From CAMCXT01 sp046302715 (lineage in GTDB: Bacteria > Bacteroidota > Bacteroidia > M30B66): DNA of 58,878 bases. The stretch's first letter is position 1. Each line of letters starts with the position of its first letter. The stretch spans positions 1-58,878 of the forward strand of contig JBKCHQ010000174.1 of assembly GCA_046302715.1 (NCBI GenBank). The letters are read 5' to 3'. The translations under genes were made by a program, and so were the position numbers. A model generated the notes under the pieces. It was not told the origin of the DNA. It did no database searches and saw only the letters and a program-made list of their open reading frames with translations. Below are positions 35,246 to 43,999 of the stretch, in pieces.

Positions 35246-37882
35246 ATGCCTACCCCAATCCGATTAATTATTCTCATTTTGCTGTGCGTTTTCAATTTCT
35301 CTGCAAACGCACAACTGGTAGAGAATTTTTCGGACGGCGAAATCAGCCAAAATCCAACATGGGCAGGCGATACAGACGAGTTTATCGTGGATGCATCCTT
35401 ATTGCTTCAGAGCAACGGCGATACCATCAGTTCAACGACTCGCGAAATTTACATCTCCACGCCATCCACAGCGCTGGTAAACGCGCAGTGGGAGTTTTTC
35501 GTAAATCCCAAGGTCTCCACATCCTCCAATAACCGCATGGATGTTTTTTTAACGTCAAACAGCGACAACCTTACCGGCGACAACCAGGGATATTTTGTAC
35601 GCATCGGTGGTACCCCCGACGAAGTGGCCCTTTTCCGTAAAGATGGAGCAGGGGCTGAAAACTACGTAATAACAGGTGTTACAGGGTCTATTAATAGTTC
35701 GTCAACAAACCCAACTAAAATTAAAGTTACCCGAGATGTAAACGGTTTGTGGAGTTTGTATGCCGATTATGAAGGAACGGGCTTATTATTTAATCTTGTA
35801 GGTAGTGCCAATGATTTAACCTATACGAGTTCGACGCATTTTGGTTTGGTAGTGCGCTATTCCAATTCAAACAGGCAGAAATACTACATGGATAACATTG
35901 CCGTTGGAGACATTGTTGTTGATACACAAGCGCCTACAGTTTTGCAACTTAATGTGGTGGGGCCGCAGGAGCTCGAAGTGGTTTTTTCAGAGATTGTTGA
36001 TCAAACAAGTGTCGAAAATGTGGGTAACTATTCAGCGGATGGAGGCCTGGGCCAACCCTTGGCGGCGGTGCGCAATAGTGCATTGTTTCAGCGGGTCAAT
36101 CTTCAATTTGCAAATCCCTTTGCCCAGGGTCAAACGTACATTTTATCTCTTTCAAATGTAAACGATCTTGCCGGTAATGCGTTGGCCCCTGTAACTCTCA
36201 ATTTTGTTTATTACAAGGCTAAGCCGTATGATGTGGTGATTAACGAAATAATGGCCGATCCTACGCCCGTGGTGCTTCAGCCCGATGTGGAATGGATTGA
36301 ATTACACAACCGAACGGCTTTTCCGCTCAACCTTAAAGATTGGTTTATTCAGGTTAATTCTACCATTCGACCCATTACAAACACCGCAGTAATTCTACCC
36401 GATAGCTTTTTGGTTTTAAGCAATCTGGCTGGTTTTGAGGCGTTATTCGCTACAGCTGCTGTTACGGAGGTTGCCAGTTTTCCGGCCCTCACCAATACGG
36501 GCGCCAGCATTCGACTGCTCGATCCCGATTCGGTAGTGATCTCAGCGGTTACCTATAGCGACCAATGGTACAACAATTCGGTTAAGTACGAAGGGGGATG
36601 GTCGCTCGAACAAATTTCAGTTCTAAAACCGTGCGAAGGGGCGACAAACTGGACCGCCTCCAATCATCCAAGTGGTGCAACACCGGGCAGAACCAACTCG
36701 GTTAACTCCCCAATTGCAGATGAAAGCCTGCCCGAAATTGAGCGTGTGGTATTGTTGGCAAACGACACCCTCAGGGTTTTTTTCAACGAAACGGTAACCG
36801 AAGCTTCTTCGATGGAGCCGTTTTCATATATCATCGATAATGGGGTCAATAATCCTTTGTCGATTGAAACGTTTCCACCCGATTTCAAATCGGTAAAACT
36901 CACCCTGGCTGCGCCGCTTTTAGAGGGCGTAATTTATACCCTAACGGTTTCTTCGCCTATAAGCGACTGCTCGGGCAATATCGTTAATTCCAATATTACC
37001 AGACAATTTGCTATTCCCGAACCACTTCAGCCCGGCGACATCGTAATTAATGAAATACTTTCTGATCCTTCCGAAGAAGGGGTCGACTACGTAGAGTTAA
37101 TAAATCGTTCGGCCAAAGTGCTGGATTTGGGTGAACTGTATTTAAGTAATGAAGACACCATTGGACAAACGCTTGAAGATGTTACTCCTATAGCCCCCGA
37201 CCGCTATCTTTTGTTCCCGGGATCGTATATTTTGCTAAGCGAGGATCCCGAGAAGGTTAAAAACGAATATTTCCCAGAAAACCTCAACGCATTTTTAAAG
37301 GTTGAGGATTTCCCTGCCTACAATAATGAATCAGGAATTGTGGTGCTATCCAAACAAAACGACCCTGTTTACATCGATCGTGTTGTTTATGATGCAGAAA
37401 TGCATTTTGCCCTGTTAAATTCTACCGACGGCGTGAGTTTGGAGCGCATTAATTTTGATCGGCCATCAGACGATCGAAGCAATTGGACCTCGGCAGCAAC
37501 CGATCGTGAGTTTGGAACTCCGGGCTACCAAAACTCTCAGTTCGCTTCGTTGTTTACCCCTCAAGAGGGAGAACTGGAAATTAGGCCAGAAGTATTTTCT
37601 CCCGATAACGATGGTTATGATGATGTAGTTACCGCATATTACAGCTTTGAAAAGCCCGGCTTCACGGGTTCGCTTTCAATCTTTGATCAAAAAGGTCGCT
37701 TAGTAAAAACGCTTATAAAATCGGCACTTTTTGGTACGGAAGGAATCATAAGCTGGGATGGAATTACAGACAGCAACACGAAAGCCTCAATTGGTATGTA
37801 TATTTTATATTTGGAAGCGTTTAATACCTCTGGCGCTATCGTTAAGTTGAAAAAGCCAGTTGTCGTGGCCAGTAAATTTTGA
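35246..37882 (+). CDS. Secreted LTD-domain surface protein with FlgD-like C-terminal domain
   Basis: The product is 878 residues from the ATG at 35246, where a signal peptide begins (MPTPIRLIILILLCVF to ANAQ); the in-frame start at 35135 runs through the asd promoter and is rejected. Domains in order: a LamG-like region (about 25-230), an SbsA/Big_5-like Ig domain (about 240-345), a lamin-tail domain (DVVINEIMADPTP, about 350-465), a second Ig-like domain (about 495-590), a second lamin-tail domain (GDIVINEILSDPSEEG, about 600-715) and a C-terminal module with EVFSPDNDGYDDVV and GMYILYLEAF, like gliding-motility/FlgD-type ends exported by T9SS. It is probably displayed on the cell surface or secreted. 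Confidence 0.86.
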   Translation: MPTPIRLIILILLCVFNFSANAQLVENFSDGEISQNPTWAGDTDEFIVDASLLLQSNGDTISSTTREIYISTPSTALVNAQWEFFVNPKVSTSSNNRMDVFLTSNSDNLTGDNQGYFVRIGGTPDEVALFRKDGAGAENYVITGVTGSINSSSTNPTKIKVTRDVNGLWSLYADYEGTGLLFNLVGSANDLTYTSSTHFGLVVRYSNSNRQKYYMDNIAVGDIVVDTQAPTVLQLNVVGPQELEVVFSEIVDQTSVENVGNYSADGGLGQPLAAVRNSALFQRVNLQFANPFAQGQTYILSLSNVNDLAGNALAPVTLNFVYYKAKPYDVVINEIMADPTPVVLQPDVEWIELHNRTAFPLNLKDWFIQVNSTIRPITNTAVILPDSFLVLSNLAGFEALFATAAVTEVASFPALTNTGASIRLLDPDSVVISAVTYSDQWYNNSVKYEGGWSLEQISVLKPCEGATNWTASNHPSGATPGRTNSVNSPIADESLPEIERVVLLANDTLRVFFNETVTEASSMEPFSYIIDNGVNNPLSIETFPPDFKSVKLTLAAPLLEGVIYTLTVSSPISDCSGNIVNSNITRQFAIPEPLQPGDIVINEILSDPSEEGVDYVELINRSAKVLDLGELYLSNEDTIGQTLEDVTPIAPDRYLLFPGSYILLSEDPEKVKNEYFPENLNAFLKVEDFPAYNNESGIVVLSKQNDPVYIDRVVYDAEMHFALLNSTDGVSLERINFDRPSDDRSNWTSAATDREFGTPGYQNSQFASLFTPQEGELEIRPEVFSPDNDGYDDVVTAYYSFEKPGFTGSLSIFDQKGRLVKTLIKSALFGTEGIISWDGITDSNTKASIGMYILYLEAFNTSGAIVKLKKPVVVASKF

Positions 37883-37891
37883 ATTTTCGCT

Positions 37892-39094
37892 ATGCAAAAA
37901 CCTGAAATTCCCGCCAACGAGAACGAGCGATTGTCGGCATTACGCGCTCTGCAAATACTGGATACCTTTCCCGAAAAAGAATTTGACTCCATCACGGCAT
38001 TGGCATCATTTATTTGTAAAACGCCCATTTCAATTATAAGCTTTATTGATGAAGGCCGCCAATGGTTTAAATCTATTGTTGGATTGGATGTGAGCGAAAC
38101 AGAGCGCGAATATGCTTTTTGCGCGCATGCTATTAATAACCCCAACGAACCATTTATTGTAGAAAACGCTTTAATTGACCCGCGTTTTACTGAAAATCCA
38201 TTAGTTACTGGAGGGCCACAAATACGATTTTATGCCGGAGCTCCATTGGTTACCTCTGATGGTATGGCTCTCGGAACACTTTGTGTAATTGATTCGGAAC
38301 CCAGAGAAATAAATACCGAACAAAAGAATGCTCTTGAGGCTTTGGCGAATCAGATTATGATTCAGTTAGAACTTCGTAAAAAAATTATTGAGCACGAAGA
38401 GATGAAAATTGAACTTGAAAAAAGTCGTTATGAGGCCGAACGTTTTGCTCATTTGGTATCGCATGATATTAAAGCCCCGCTCAAAGGAATCTCAGGCTTG
38501 GCAGACATGGTTTCAATACTTATGCAACGAAATGAATTTGATCTCCTCAAGCAATCGCTAACTCAGCTTAAAGAAAAAGCCGATCACACCGTGAATCTGG
38601 TTGACGGAATTCTGAACCACAGCCTGTCGTTAGGTAATACCATAAACAGGGAATGGATAAATGCCAATATCCTTTTGCGTGAGGTTACTATGCTTTGCTC
38701 TGCTCCACACGTTGTACGTTTTCACAAAAAATCTGAAGTAACAGAGATTTTTACCGACAAGGTACTTGTTGAACAAATACTCCTTAATCTTCTCACAAAC
38801 GCTATCAAGTATAATGATAAAGAAATTCCTGAAATTGAAATTTTAATAAGCGAAAACGAAGTCAATTATATTATTGAAGTTGGAGATAACGGTTGTGGCA
38901 TTCCTGATACATTTCAAAGTAGAATTTTTGAATTGTTTCAAACACTCGGCCATAAAGACCGTTTTGGGAATTCAGGAACCGGTATTGGGTTAAACACTGT
39001 AAAAAAAATCACCGATAAACTCGATGGGAAGGTAGAACTGCATTCCATTCCAAATATTGGAAGCCGGTTCACAATAACTTTACCTAAACGTTAA
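37892..39094 (+). CDS. GAF-domain sensor histidine kinase
   Basis: The product is 400 residues with no membrane helix, so it is cytosolic. Residues about 10-165 form a GAF domain of the type often N-terminal in two-component kinases (SIISFIDEGRQWFKS, IRFYAGAPLVTSDGMALG, LCVIDSEPR). A coiled coil leads to the HisKA helix with phospho-acceptor His in HLVSHDIKAPLKG near residue 190. The ATPase has NLLTNAIKYND, VGDNGCGIPD and GTGIGLNTVKKI. No response regulator is adjacent (an orphan kinase). It begins 9 nt after the LTD protein, and its last 4 nt overlap the end of convergent lon. Confidence 0.92.
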   Translation: MQKPEIPANENERLSALRALQILDTFPEKEFDSITALASFICKTPISIISFIDEGRQWFKSIVGLDVSETEREYAFCAHAINNPNEPFIVENALIDPRFTENPLVTGGPQIRFYAGAPLVTSDGMALGTLCVIDSEPREINTEQKNALEALANQIMIQLELRKKIIEHEEMKIELEKSRYEAERFAHLVSHDIKAPLKGISGLADMVSILMQRNEFDLLKQSLTQLKEKADHTVNLVDGILNHSLSLGNTINREWINANILLREVTMLCSAPHVVRFHKKSEVTEIFTDKVLVEQILLNLLTNAIKYNDKEIPEIEILISENEVNYIIEVGDNGCGIPDTFQSRIFELFQTLGHKDRFGNSGTGIGLNTVKKITDKLDGKVELHSIPNIGSRFTITLPKR

Positions 39095-41583
39095 TTGGCT
39101 TCAACTGCTTTTCGCCGCTTTTGCGGTTCCGTTACCTCTAAAACTATCGGATTTTTAACGCTTTCGTTGGTTAATGCAATTTTAAGCACGTCTTTCATCT
39201 GGCTTACATAATGAAAAGTAATTCCATCCAGATAATCCGATTTTATCTCCTCCACGTCTTTGCGGTTCTCTTCCGAAAGAATTATGTGCTGAATGTTAGC
39301 CCTGCGTGCGGCCAAAATCTTTTCTTTAATGCCCCCAACAGGCAACACTACGCCGCGTAAGGTAATTTCGCCCGTCATCGCTAGTTTTGATTTCACCTTC
39401 TTTTGGGTAAACAAAGAGGCTAATGCTGTTAACATGGCAATTCCCGCCGATGGTCCATCCTTTGGCGTGGCACCTTCGGGCACGTGTATGTGCACATTAT
39501 ACTTACCAAACAATTCGGGATTAATTTTCAGATAACTTTCAGCATGTGCTTTCAGGTATTCGAGCGCTATTTGAGCACTCTCCTTCATTACCGTACCCAA
39601 ATTACCCGTAAGCGACAATTTGCCCGAACCCTTGCTGGCAATGGTTTCAATAAACAATATTTCGCCTCCTACCGAAGTCCAAGCCAAACCAGTTACAACT
39701 CCTGCTGTATCGTTATTCTCGTATTTTTCGGAATGGTAGCGGGCAGGCCCCATTATTTTTGTTAATTCCTTATCACTTACGGTGGCATTTACATCCTCAT
39801 CCATAGCAATTGACTTGGCAACGGAGCGAATTACTTTCGCAATTCTTTTTTCGAGCGATCGAACCCCCGATTCGCGCGTGTACTCCTCAATAAGTTTTTG
39901 CAGTGCCTTGGGCGAAATTTTAAATTGACTTTTCTTGAGTCCGTGTTCCTCAATCTGTTTTGGAATCAGGTGCTGTCGGGCGATTTCCATTTTTTCCTCA
40001 AGCGTATACCCCGAAACTTCGATGAGCTCCATGCGATCGAGCAGTGCCGGTTGAATAGTAGAGAGTGAATTGGCTGTAGCAATAAACATGGCTCGACTCA
40101 AATCAAAATCCTGCTCCACATAGTTGTCGTAAAAGCTGCTGTTTTGCTCCGGATCAAGCACTTCGAGCAGGGCTGACGAAGGATCGCCGTGCGCATCGCG
40201 CCCTACTTTGTCGATTTCGTCGAGCACAAATACCGGGTTTGCCGATTTGGCTTTTCGCAGGTTTTGGATAATCCTTCCCGGCATGGCTCCGATGTATGTT
40301 TTACGATGCCCGCGAATCTCTGCTTCATCGCGTACACCACCAAGCGACATACGCACATACTCGCGCCCCAAAGATTTTGCAATTGACTTGCCCAACGATG
40401 TTTTACCCACCCCCGGAGGACCATAAAAACATAAAATGGGAGAACGCATATTTCCTTTTAATTTTAGAACTGCCAGATATTCCAAAATCCGCTCTTTCAC
40501 TTTGTCCATACCATAATGATCCTTGTCTAAAATTTTTCGGGCCCTTGATAAATCAAACTGGTCTGCCGTAAATTCGTTCCAAGGCAGTTCCAGCAGCAAA
40601 TCCAAATAGTTGCGCTGCACCGAATATTCGGCCGCATTGGGGTTCATGCGTTGAATTTTGTCGAGCTCTTTGTAAAAGTGTTTTTTAACCGACTCGCTCC
40701 ACAATTTTTTTTCGGCCTTTTCGCGCATTTCAACCACTTCTTCTTCAAACACATTTCCGCCCAATTCTTCCTGAATGGTTTTTAATTGTTGATGAAGAAA
40801 ATATTCCCTTTGCTGTTGGTCAATATCAATTTTAACCTTAGTCTGAATTTGGTTTTTCAATTCAAGCATCTGCAATTCGCGGGTAATGTGCTGCAGTACC
40901 AGTTCGGCCCGTTGCTTGAGATCGGCCACTTCAAGCATCGATTGCTTGTGTGCTACATCGGCGTTCATATTGGATGAAATGAAGTTGATGAGAAACGAAG
41001 GGCTATCTATATTTTTAATAGCAAAACCGGCCTCAGAAGGAATATTAGGTGACTGCTTGATAATTTGTAGGGCAGTATCTTTAAGCGTAGATACTAAAGC
41101 GGCAAACTCCTTATCGTCTGACTTAGGTCGAATTTCTTCGAAAGGCGCAATACGTGCACGAAAATAGGGTTCTTCAGTTGTAATTTCCTGTAGGCTAAAA
41201 CGACGCTTGCCTTGTATAATGGCGGTGGTATTTCCATCGGGCATGCGTAACATTTTTATAATCATGGCCACAGTGCCAATCTGATTTAAATCGGCCGCTG
41301 TTGGATCGTCGATATTAACGTCTTTTTGAGCCACTACACCGATTATTCGATCCTTTTTATTGGCATCTTTAATGAGCCGTATGGATTTATCTCTGCCAAC
41401 AGTTATGGGAATAACTACCCCTGGAAAAAGTACGGTATTGCGCAGCGGTAAAATAGGCAGTTCGTCAGGAATATGTTCCAAGTTCATCTGCTCCTCGTCT
41501 TCGGCGGTCATTAATGGAATAAATTCCGCATCATCATCAATTATATTAGAGAAAGCAGCTTGGTCAAAAAAAAGATCACTCAT
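39091..41583 (-). CDS. lon: ATP-dependent protease Lon
   Basis: The product is 830 residues. The N-terminal substrate domain begins at about residue 38 (LPILPLRNTVLFPGVVIPI) after an acidic leader. The central AAA+ domain has Walker A GPPGVGKTSLGKSIA near 390 and FVLDEIDKVGRD. The C-terminal serine-lysine protease has the Ser in KDGPSAGIAM near 708 and the Lys region in GGIKEKILAARRANI near 750. Lon degrades misfolded and regulatory proteins. The last 20 residues are basic and variable (QKRRKAVEAN). The 3' end overlaps the histidine kinase gene by 4 nt. Confidence 0.96.
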   Translation of the reverse strand: MSDLFFDQAAFSNIIDDDAEFIPLMTAEDEEQMNLEHIPDELPILPLRNTVLFPGVVIPITVGRDKSIRLIKDANKKDRIIGVVAQKDVNIDDPTAADLNQIGTVAMIIKMLRMPDGNTTAIIQGKRRFSLQEITTEEPYFRARIAPFEEIRPKSDDKEFAALVSTLKDTALQIIKQSPNIPSEAGFAIKNIDSPSFLINFISSNMNADVAHKQSMLEVADLKQRAELVLQHITRELQMLELKNQIQTKVKIDIDQQQREYFLHQQLKTIQEELGGNVFEEEVVEMREKAEKKLWSESVKKHFYKELDKIQRMNPNAAEYSVQRNYLDLLLELPWNEFTADQFDLSRARKILDKDHYGMDKVKERILEYLAVLKLKGNMRSPILCFYGPPGVGKTSLGKSIAKSLGREYVRMSLGGVRDEAEIRGHRKTYIGAMPGRIIQNLRKAKSANPVFVLDEIDKVGRDAHGDPSSALLEVLDPEQNSSFYDNYVEQDFDLSRAMFIATANSLSTIQPALLDRMELIEVSGYTLEEKMEIARQHLIPKQIEEHGLKKSQFKISPKALQKLIEEYTRESGVRSLEKRIAKVIRSVAKSIAMDEDVNATVSDKELTKIMGPARYHSEKYENNDTAGVVTGLAWTSVGGEILFIETIASKGSGKLSLTGNLGTVMKESAQIALEYLKAHAESYLKINPELFGKYNVHIHVPEGATPKDGPSAGIAMLTALASLFTQKKVKSKLAMTGEITLRGVVLPVGGIKEKILAARRANIQHIILSEENRKDVEEIKSDYLDGITFHYVSQMKDVLKIALTNESVKNPIVLEVTEPQKRRKAVEAN

Positions 41584-41734
41584 AAATAAGGTGTCAGTAT
41601 GGCAGTTTGTATGTGTAATTTTCTAAAGAAAATTATGAAAGCATTAAAGGTCAATAGATATGCCAAGTAATATAACGGTACTTAATTCTACGAATCAACG
41701 CCGACAACTTTTTTAGAAAACGGTGCCGATTAAA

Positions 41735-42406
41735 TTACGCTTCTCCCCCAATTATCAGTACAATCTCGCCTTTGGGGGGTTTATTTGTAAAATGAGAAAC
41801 AAGCTCATCAAAACTACCTTTTACACATTCTTCAAACACCTTACTTAATTCTCTCACAACAGCTGCTTGACGTGAAGGTCCTAAAATCAACCGACAAAGT
41901 TCCAGCGTTTTAAGTAAACGGTGTGGCGATTCGTAAAATACCACCGTACGTGTTTCGTTAAGAATATTAGTAATGCGTGTTTGTTTCCCTTTTTTATGCG
42001 GCAAGAATCCTTCAAACACGAAACGGTCGGTAGGGAAACCCGACACCACCAATGCCGGAATTAGGGCGGTAGCTCCAGGTAAACACTCCACATGTATTGC
42101 ATTTTCTAAACAAGCCCTCACCAATAGAAAACCCGGATCGGAGATGCCCGGCGTACCAGCGTCGGATACCAAAGCCGCCATTTCTGAAGTTTTGATAAGT
42201 TGTAGCGTTTGCTCAAGCACTTTATGTTCATTGTGAAGATGGAAAGACCTAAGATTGGCCTTTACTCCATAATGCTGGAGCAGACGCATCGTGGTACGGG
42301 TATCTTCGGCAAAAACAATATCTGCGCTTTTCAATACTTCAAGCGCTCTAAGCGTAATATCCCCTAAATTACCTATTGGTGTAGGCACAAGGACCAGCCT
42401 GGCCAT
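41735..42406 (-). CDS. rsmI: 16S rRNA (cytidine1402-2'-O)-methyltransferase
   Basis: The product is 223 residues. It starts with LVLVPTPIGNLGDITLRALE, the signature of the family, followed by FAEDTRTTMRLL, VSDAGTPGISDPGF and LPGATALIPALVVSGFP, the tetrapyrrole-methylase fold that binds S-adenosylmethionine. The usual C-terminal extension of enterobacterial RsmI is absent; the protein ends at GEIVLIIGG, as in many Bacteroidota. It methylates the ribose at position 1402 in the ribosomal P site. It begins 2 nt after the preceding hypothetical gene stop. Confidence 0.95.
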   Translation of the reverse strand: MARLVLVPTPIGNLGDITLRALEVLKSADIVFAEDTRTTMRLLQHYGVKANLRSFHLHNEHKVLEQTLQLIKTSEMAALVSDAGTPGISDPGFLLVRACLENAIHVECLPGATALIPALVVSGFPTDRFVFEGFLPHKKGKQTRITNILNETRTVVFYESPHRLLKTLELCRLILGPSRQAAVVRELSKVFEECVKGSFDELVSHFTNKPPKGEIVLIIGGEA

Positions 42407-42408
42407 AG

Positions 42409-43290
42409 TTATTCCTGATGCAAATAGCGCCTGTTAAGCAATTCGGCTAAACCTTGGAACGATTTACTTTCGGGATTCCATGAATATTTGGTTTTTAATT
42501 CCTGGAAAAAATCTTCAGCTTCCATATAGCTGTCGAAATTGTTAAGCTTTTCGAGCGCCTCATTGTAATCGTTCACGTTGTTTTTGAACAATTCTTTGAG
42601 GTATAAGAACTTCTCGTTGATGCCAATGGCCGCTTTAATATTCGAAATTGGCTGGCGACTCACCTGACCAGCCACTGTTTTTTCGGCAGGTTTGGTAATT
42701 TTATCGTATAACGAAGTAGCCTTATCAAATAGGCTCTCTTTCTTTGGCTCGGATACAACAGGCTCGGGTTCGGGTGTTTTTAAACCTATTTTTCGTACCG
42801 TAGGAACAAAATCTTTTTGGCGCTCCTGAAGCAAATCAACCTTAGGACCAACCACTGGGGGATTTTCGGAGGGCAGGGCTACATTGGTGGCAATCACAGG
42901 ATCTTGCACTTTCGGAGCAGAAGCAACTGTGCTTTCATCCTCCTTTGCTGATTCTTTTGCGGGCTCTTCAACCTTGGCCGTTTCCACAATCGCTGTCGTT
43001 TCCGATTTAACTGAAGCAGGCGCCGCCTGTACATTCGTTATTGCCGCTTCTGGTTTAGAAACGGGCTGAGCCTGGGGCGCAGCTTGTTCTGCAGGCTTCT
43101 CATTGCGTCGCTGCCACTCTGCTGCCGTTCGTAAGTCAAGAAATCCTTCGTACAAATCCCGAACATCTTTCAGAACCAGATCAATTTCCACTACGGGAAT
43201 TTTTTCGTTGTACGATAATATGCGACCATATTGCTCTTCAAGCTTGATGAGCAAATGGTTAATTTCTTCTTGCATGCGGCGGACATCCAT
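42409..43290 (-). CDS. Conserved cytosolic protein with disordered middle, upstream of rsmI
   Basis: The product is 293 residues. Residues 1-65 are helical (MQEEINHLLIKLEEQYGRI). Residues about 65-200 are low-complexity, rich in Ala, Pro, Glu, Val and Lys, with no fold expected. Residues about 215-290 form a conserved helical C-terminal domain (ISNIKAAIGINEKFLYLKEL, SYMEAEDFFQELKTKYSW, LAELLNRRYLHQE). No signal peptide or catalytic motif. I do not recognise a named family. It shares the operon with rsmI (2-nt gap) and is divergent from tdk. A start at residue 6 (MQEE) is equally possible. Confidence 0.75.
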   Translation of the reverse strand: MDVRRMQEEINHLLIKLEEQYGRILSYNEKIPVVEIDLVLKDVRDLYEGFLDLRTAAEWQRRNEKPAEQAAPQAQPVSKPEAAITNVQAAPASVKSETTAIVETAKVEEPAKESAKEDESTVASAPKVQDPVIATNVALPSENPPVVGPKVDLLQERQKDFVPTVRKIGLKTPEPEPVVSEPKKESLFDKATSLYDKITKPAEKTVAGQVSRQPISNIKAAIGINEKFLYLKELFKNNVNDYNEALEKLNNFDSYMEAEDFFQELKTKYSWNPESKSFQGLAELLNRRYLHQE

Positions 43291-43384
43291 AATGATTCAA
43301 TGTAAAAACAGACTGCGTTGCAATTTAATTAGATTTGTATTCTCTTTTGCGAATTATTTAAAGATATTTTTACCGTATTTCAAC

Positions 43385-43999
43385 ATGTTTTTGGAGAACA
43401 CCATAAATCATTCAAAAAAGCGCGGATGGCTTGAAGTTATTTGCGGTTCCATGTTTTCCGGAAAGACCGAAGAGCTCATCCGACGCCTTCGAAGAGCACA
43501 GTTTGCCAAGCAAAATGTTGAAATTTTTAAGCCTGCGGTGGACACGCGCTATGCCGAAACTGAGGTAGTATCGCACGATTCCAATTCGATACGTTCAACC
43601 CCTGTAGAATCGTCGCAAAGCATACTTTTATTATCCAATGAGGTTGAAGTGGTGGGGATAGATGAAGCACAATTTTTCGACCTCGAATTGGTAAATGTTT
43701 GTAACGAACTGGCCAACCAGGGCATTCGAGTAATAATTGCCGGATTGGATATGGATTACCGGGGCTTCCCGTTTGGGCCCATGCCGGGCCTGCTTGCTAC
43801 TGCCGAATATGTTACAAAAGTACACGCCATCTGTATGAATTGCGGCAATCTGGCTAATCATTCGCACCGCATCGACAGCAACAACAATAATCTCGTATTG
43901 CTTGGCGAAACCGATTCGTACACCCCACTTTGTCGCGATTGTTTTTACGACCTTAATCCTTTGCCCTACTCGGGCCTCAAAGGCGCCAAAGAACAATGA
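43385..43999 (+). CDS. tdk: Thymidine kinase (type II, zinc-binding)
   Basis: The product is 204 residues from the ATG at 43385 (MFLENTINHSKKRGW); the in-frame start at 43103 lies within the opposite-strand gene. Walker A is GSMFSGKTEELIRRL, followed by VVGIDEAQFF with the catalytic Glu, and the lasso region MDYRGFPFGPMPGLLATAEYV. Zinc ligands are in CMNCG and LCRDCF. It phosphorylates thymidine to dTMP for salvage. The stop codon overlaps the murF-alr start (ATGA, 4 nt), so the two are translationally coupled. Confidence 0.96.
   Translation: MFLENTINHSKKRGWLEVICGSMFSGKTEELIRRLRRAQFAKQNVEIFKPAVDTRYAETEVVSHDSNSIRSTPVESSQSILLLSNEVEVVGIDEAQFFDLELVNVCNELANQGIRVIIAGLDMDYRGFPFGPMPGLLATAEYVTKVHAICMNCGNLANHSHRIDSNNNNLVLLGETDSYTPLCRDCFYDLNPLPYSGLKGAKEQ

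Noticed and set aside
41616..41635. 8-bp inverted repeat TAATTTTC-TAAA-GAAAATTA upstream of lon
   Set aside because: Very AT-rich and thermodynamically weak; it is not the CIRCE element and has no second copy in the window. It could be an operator, but there is not enough support to list it.
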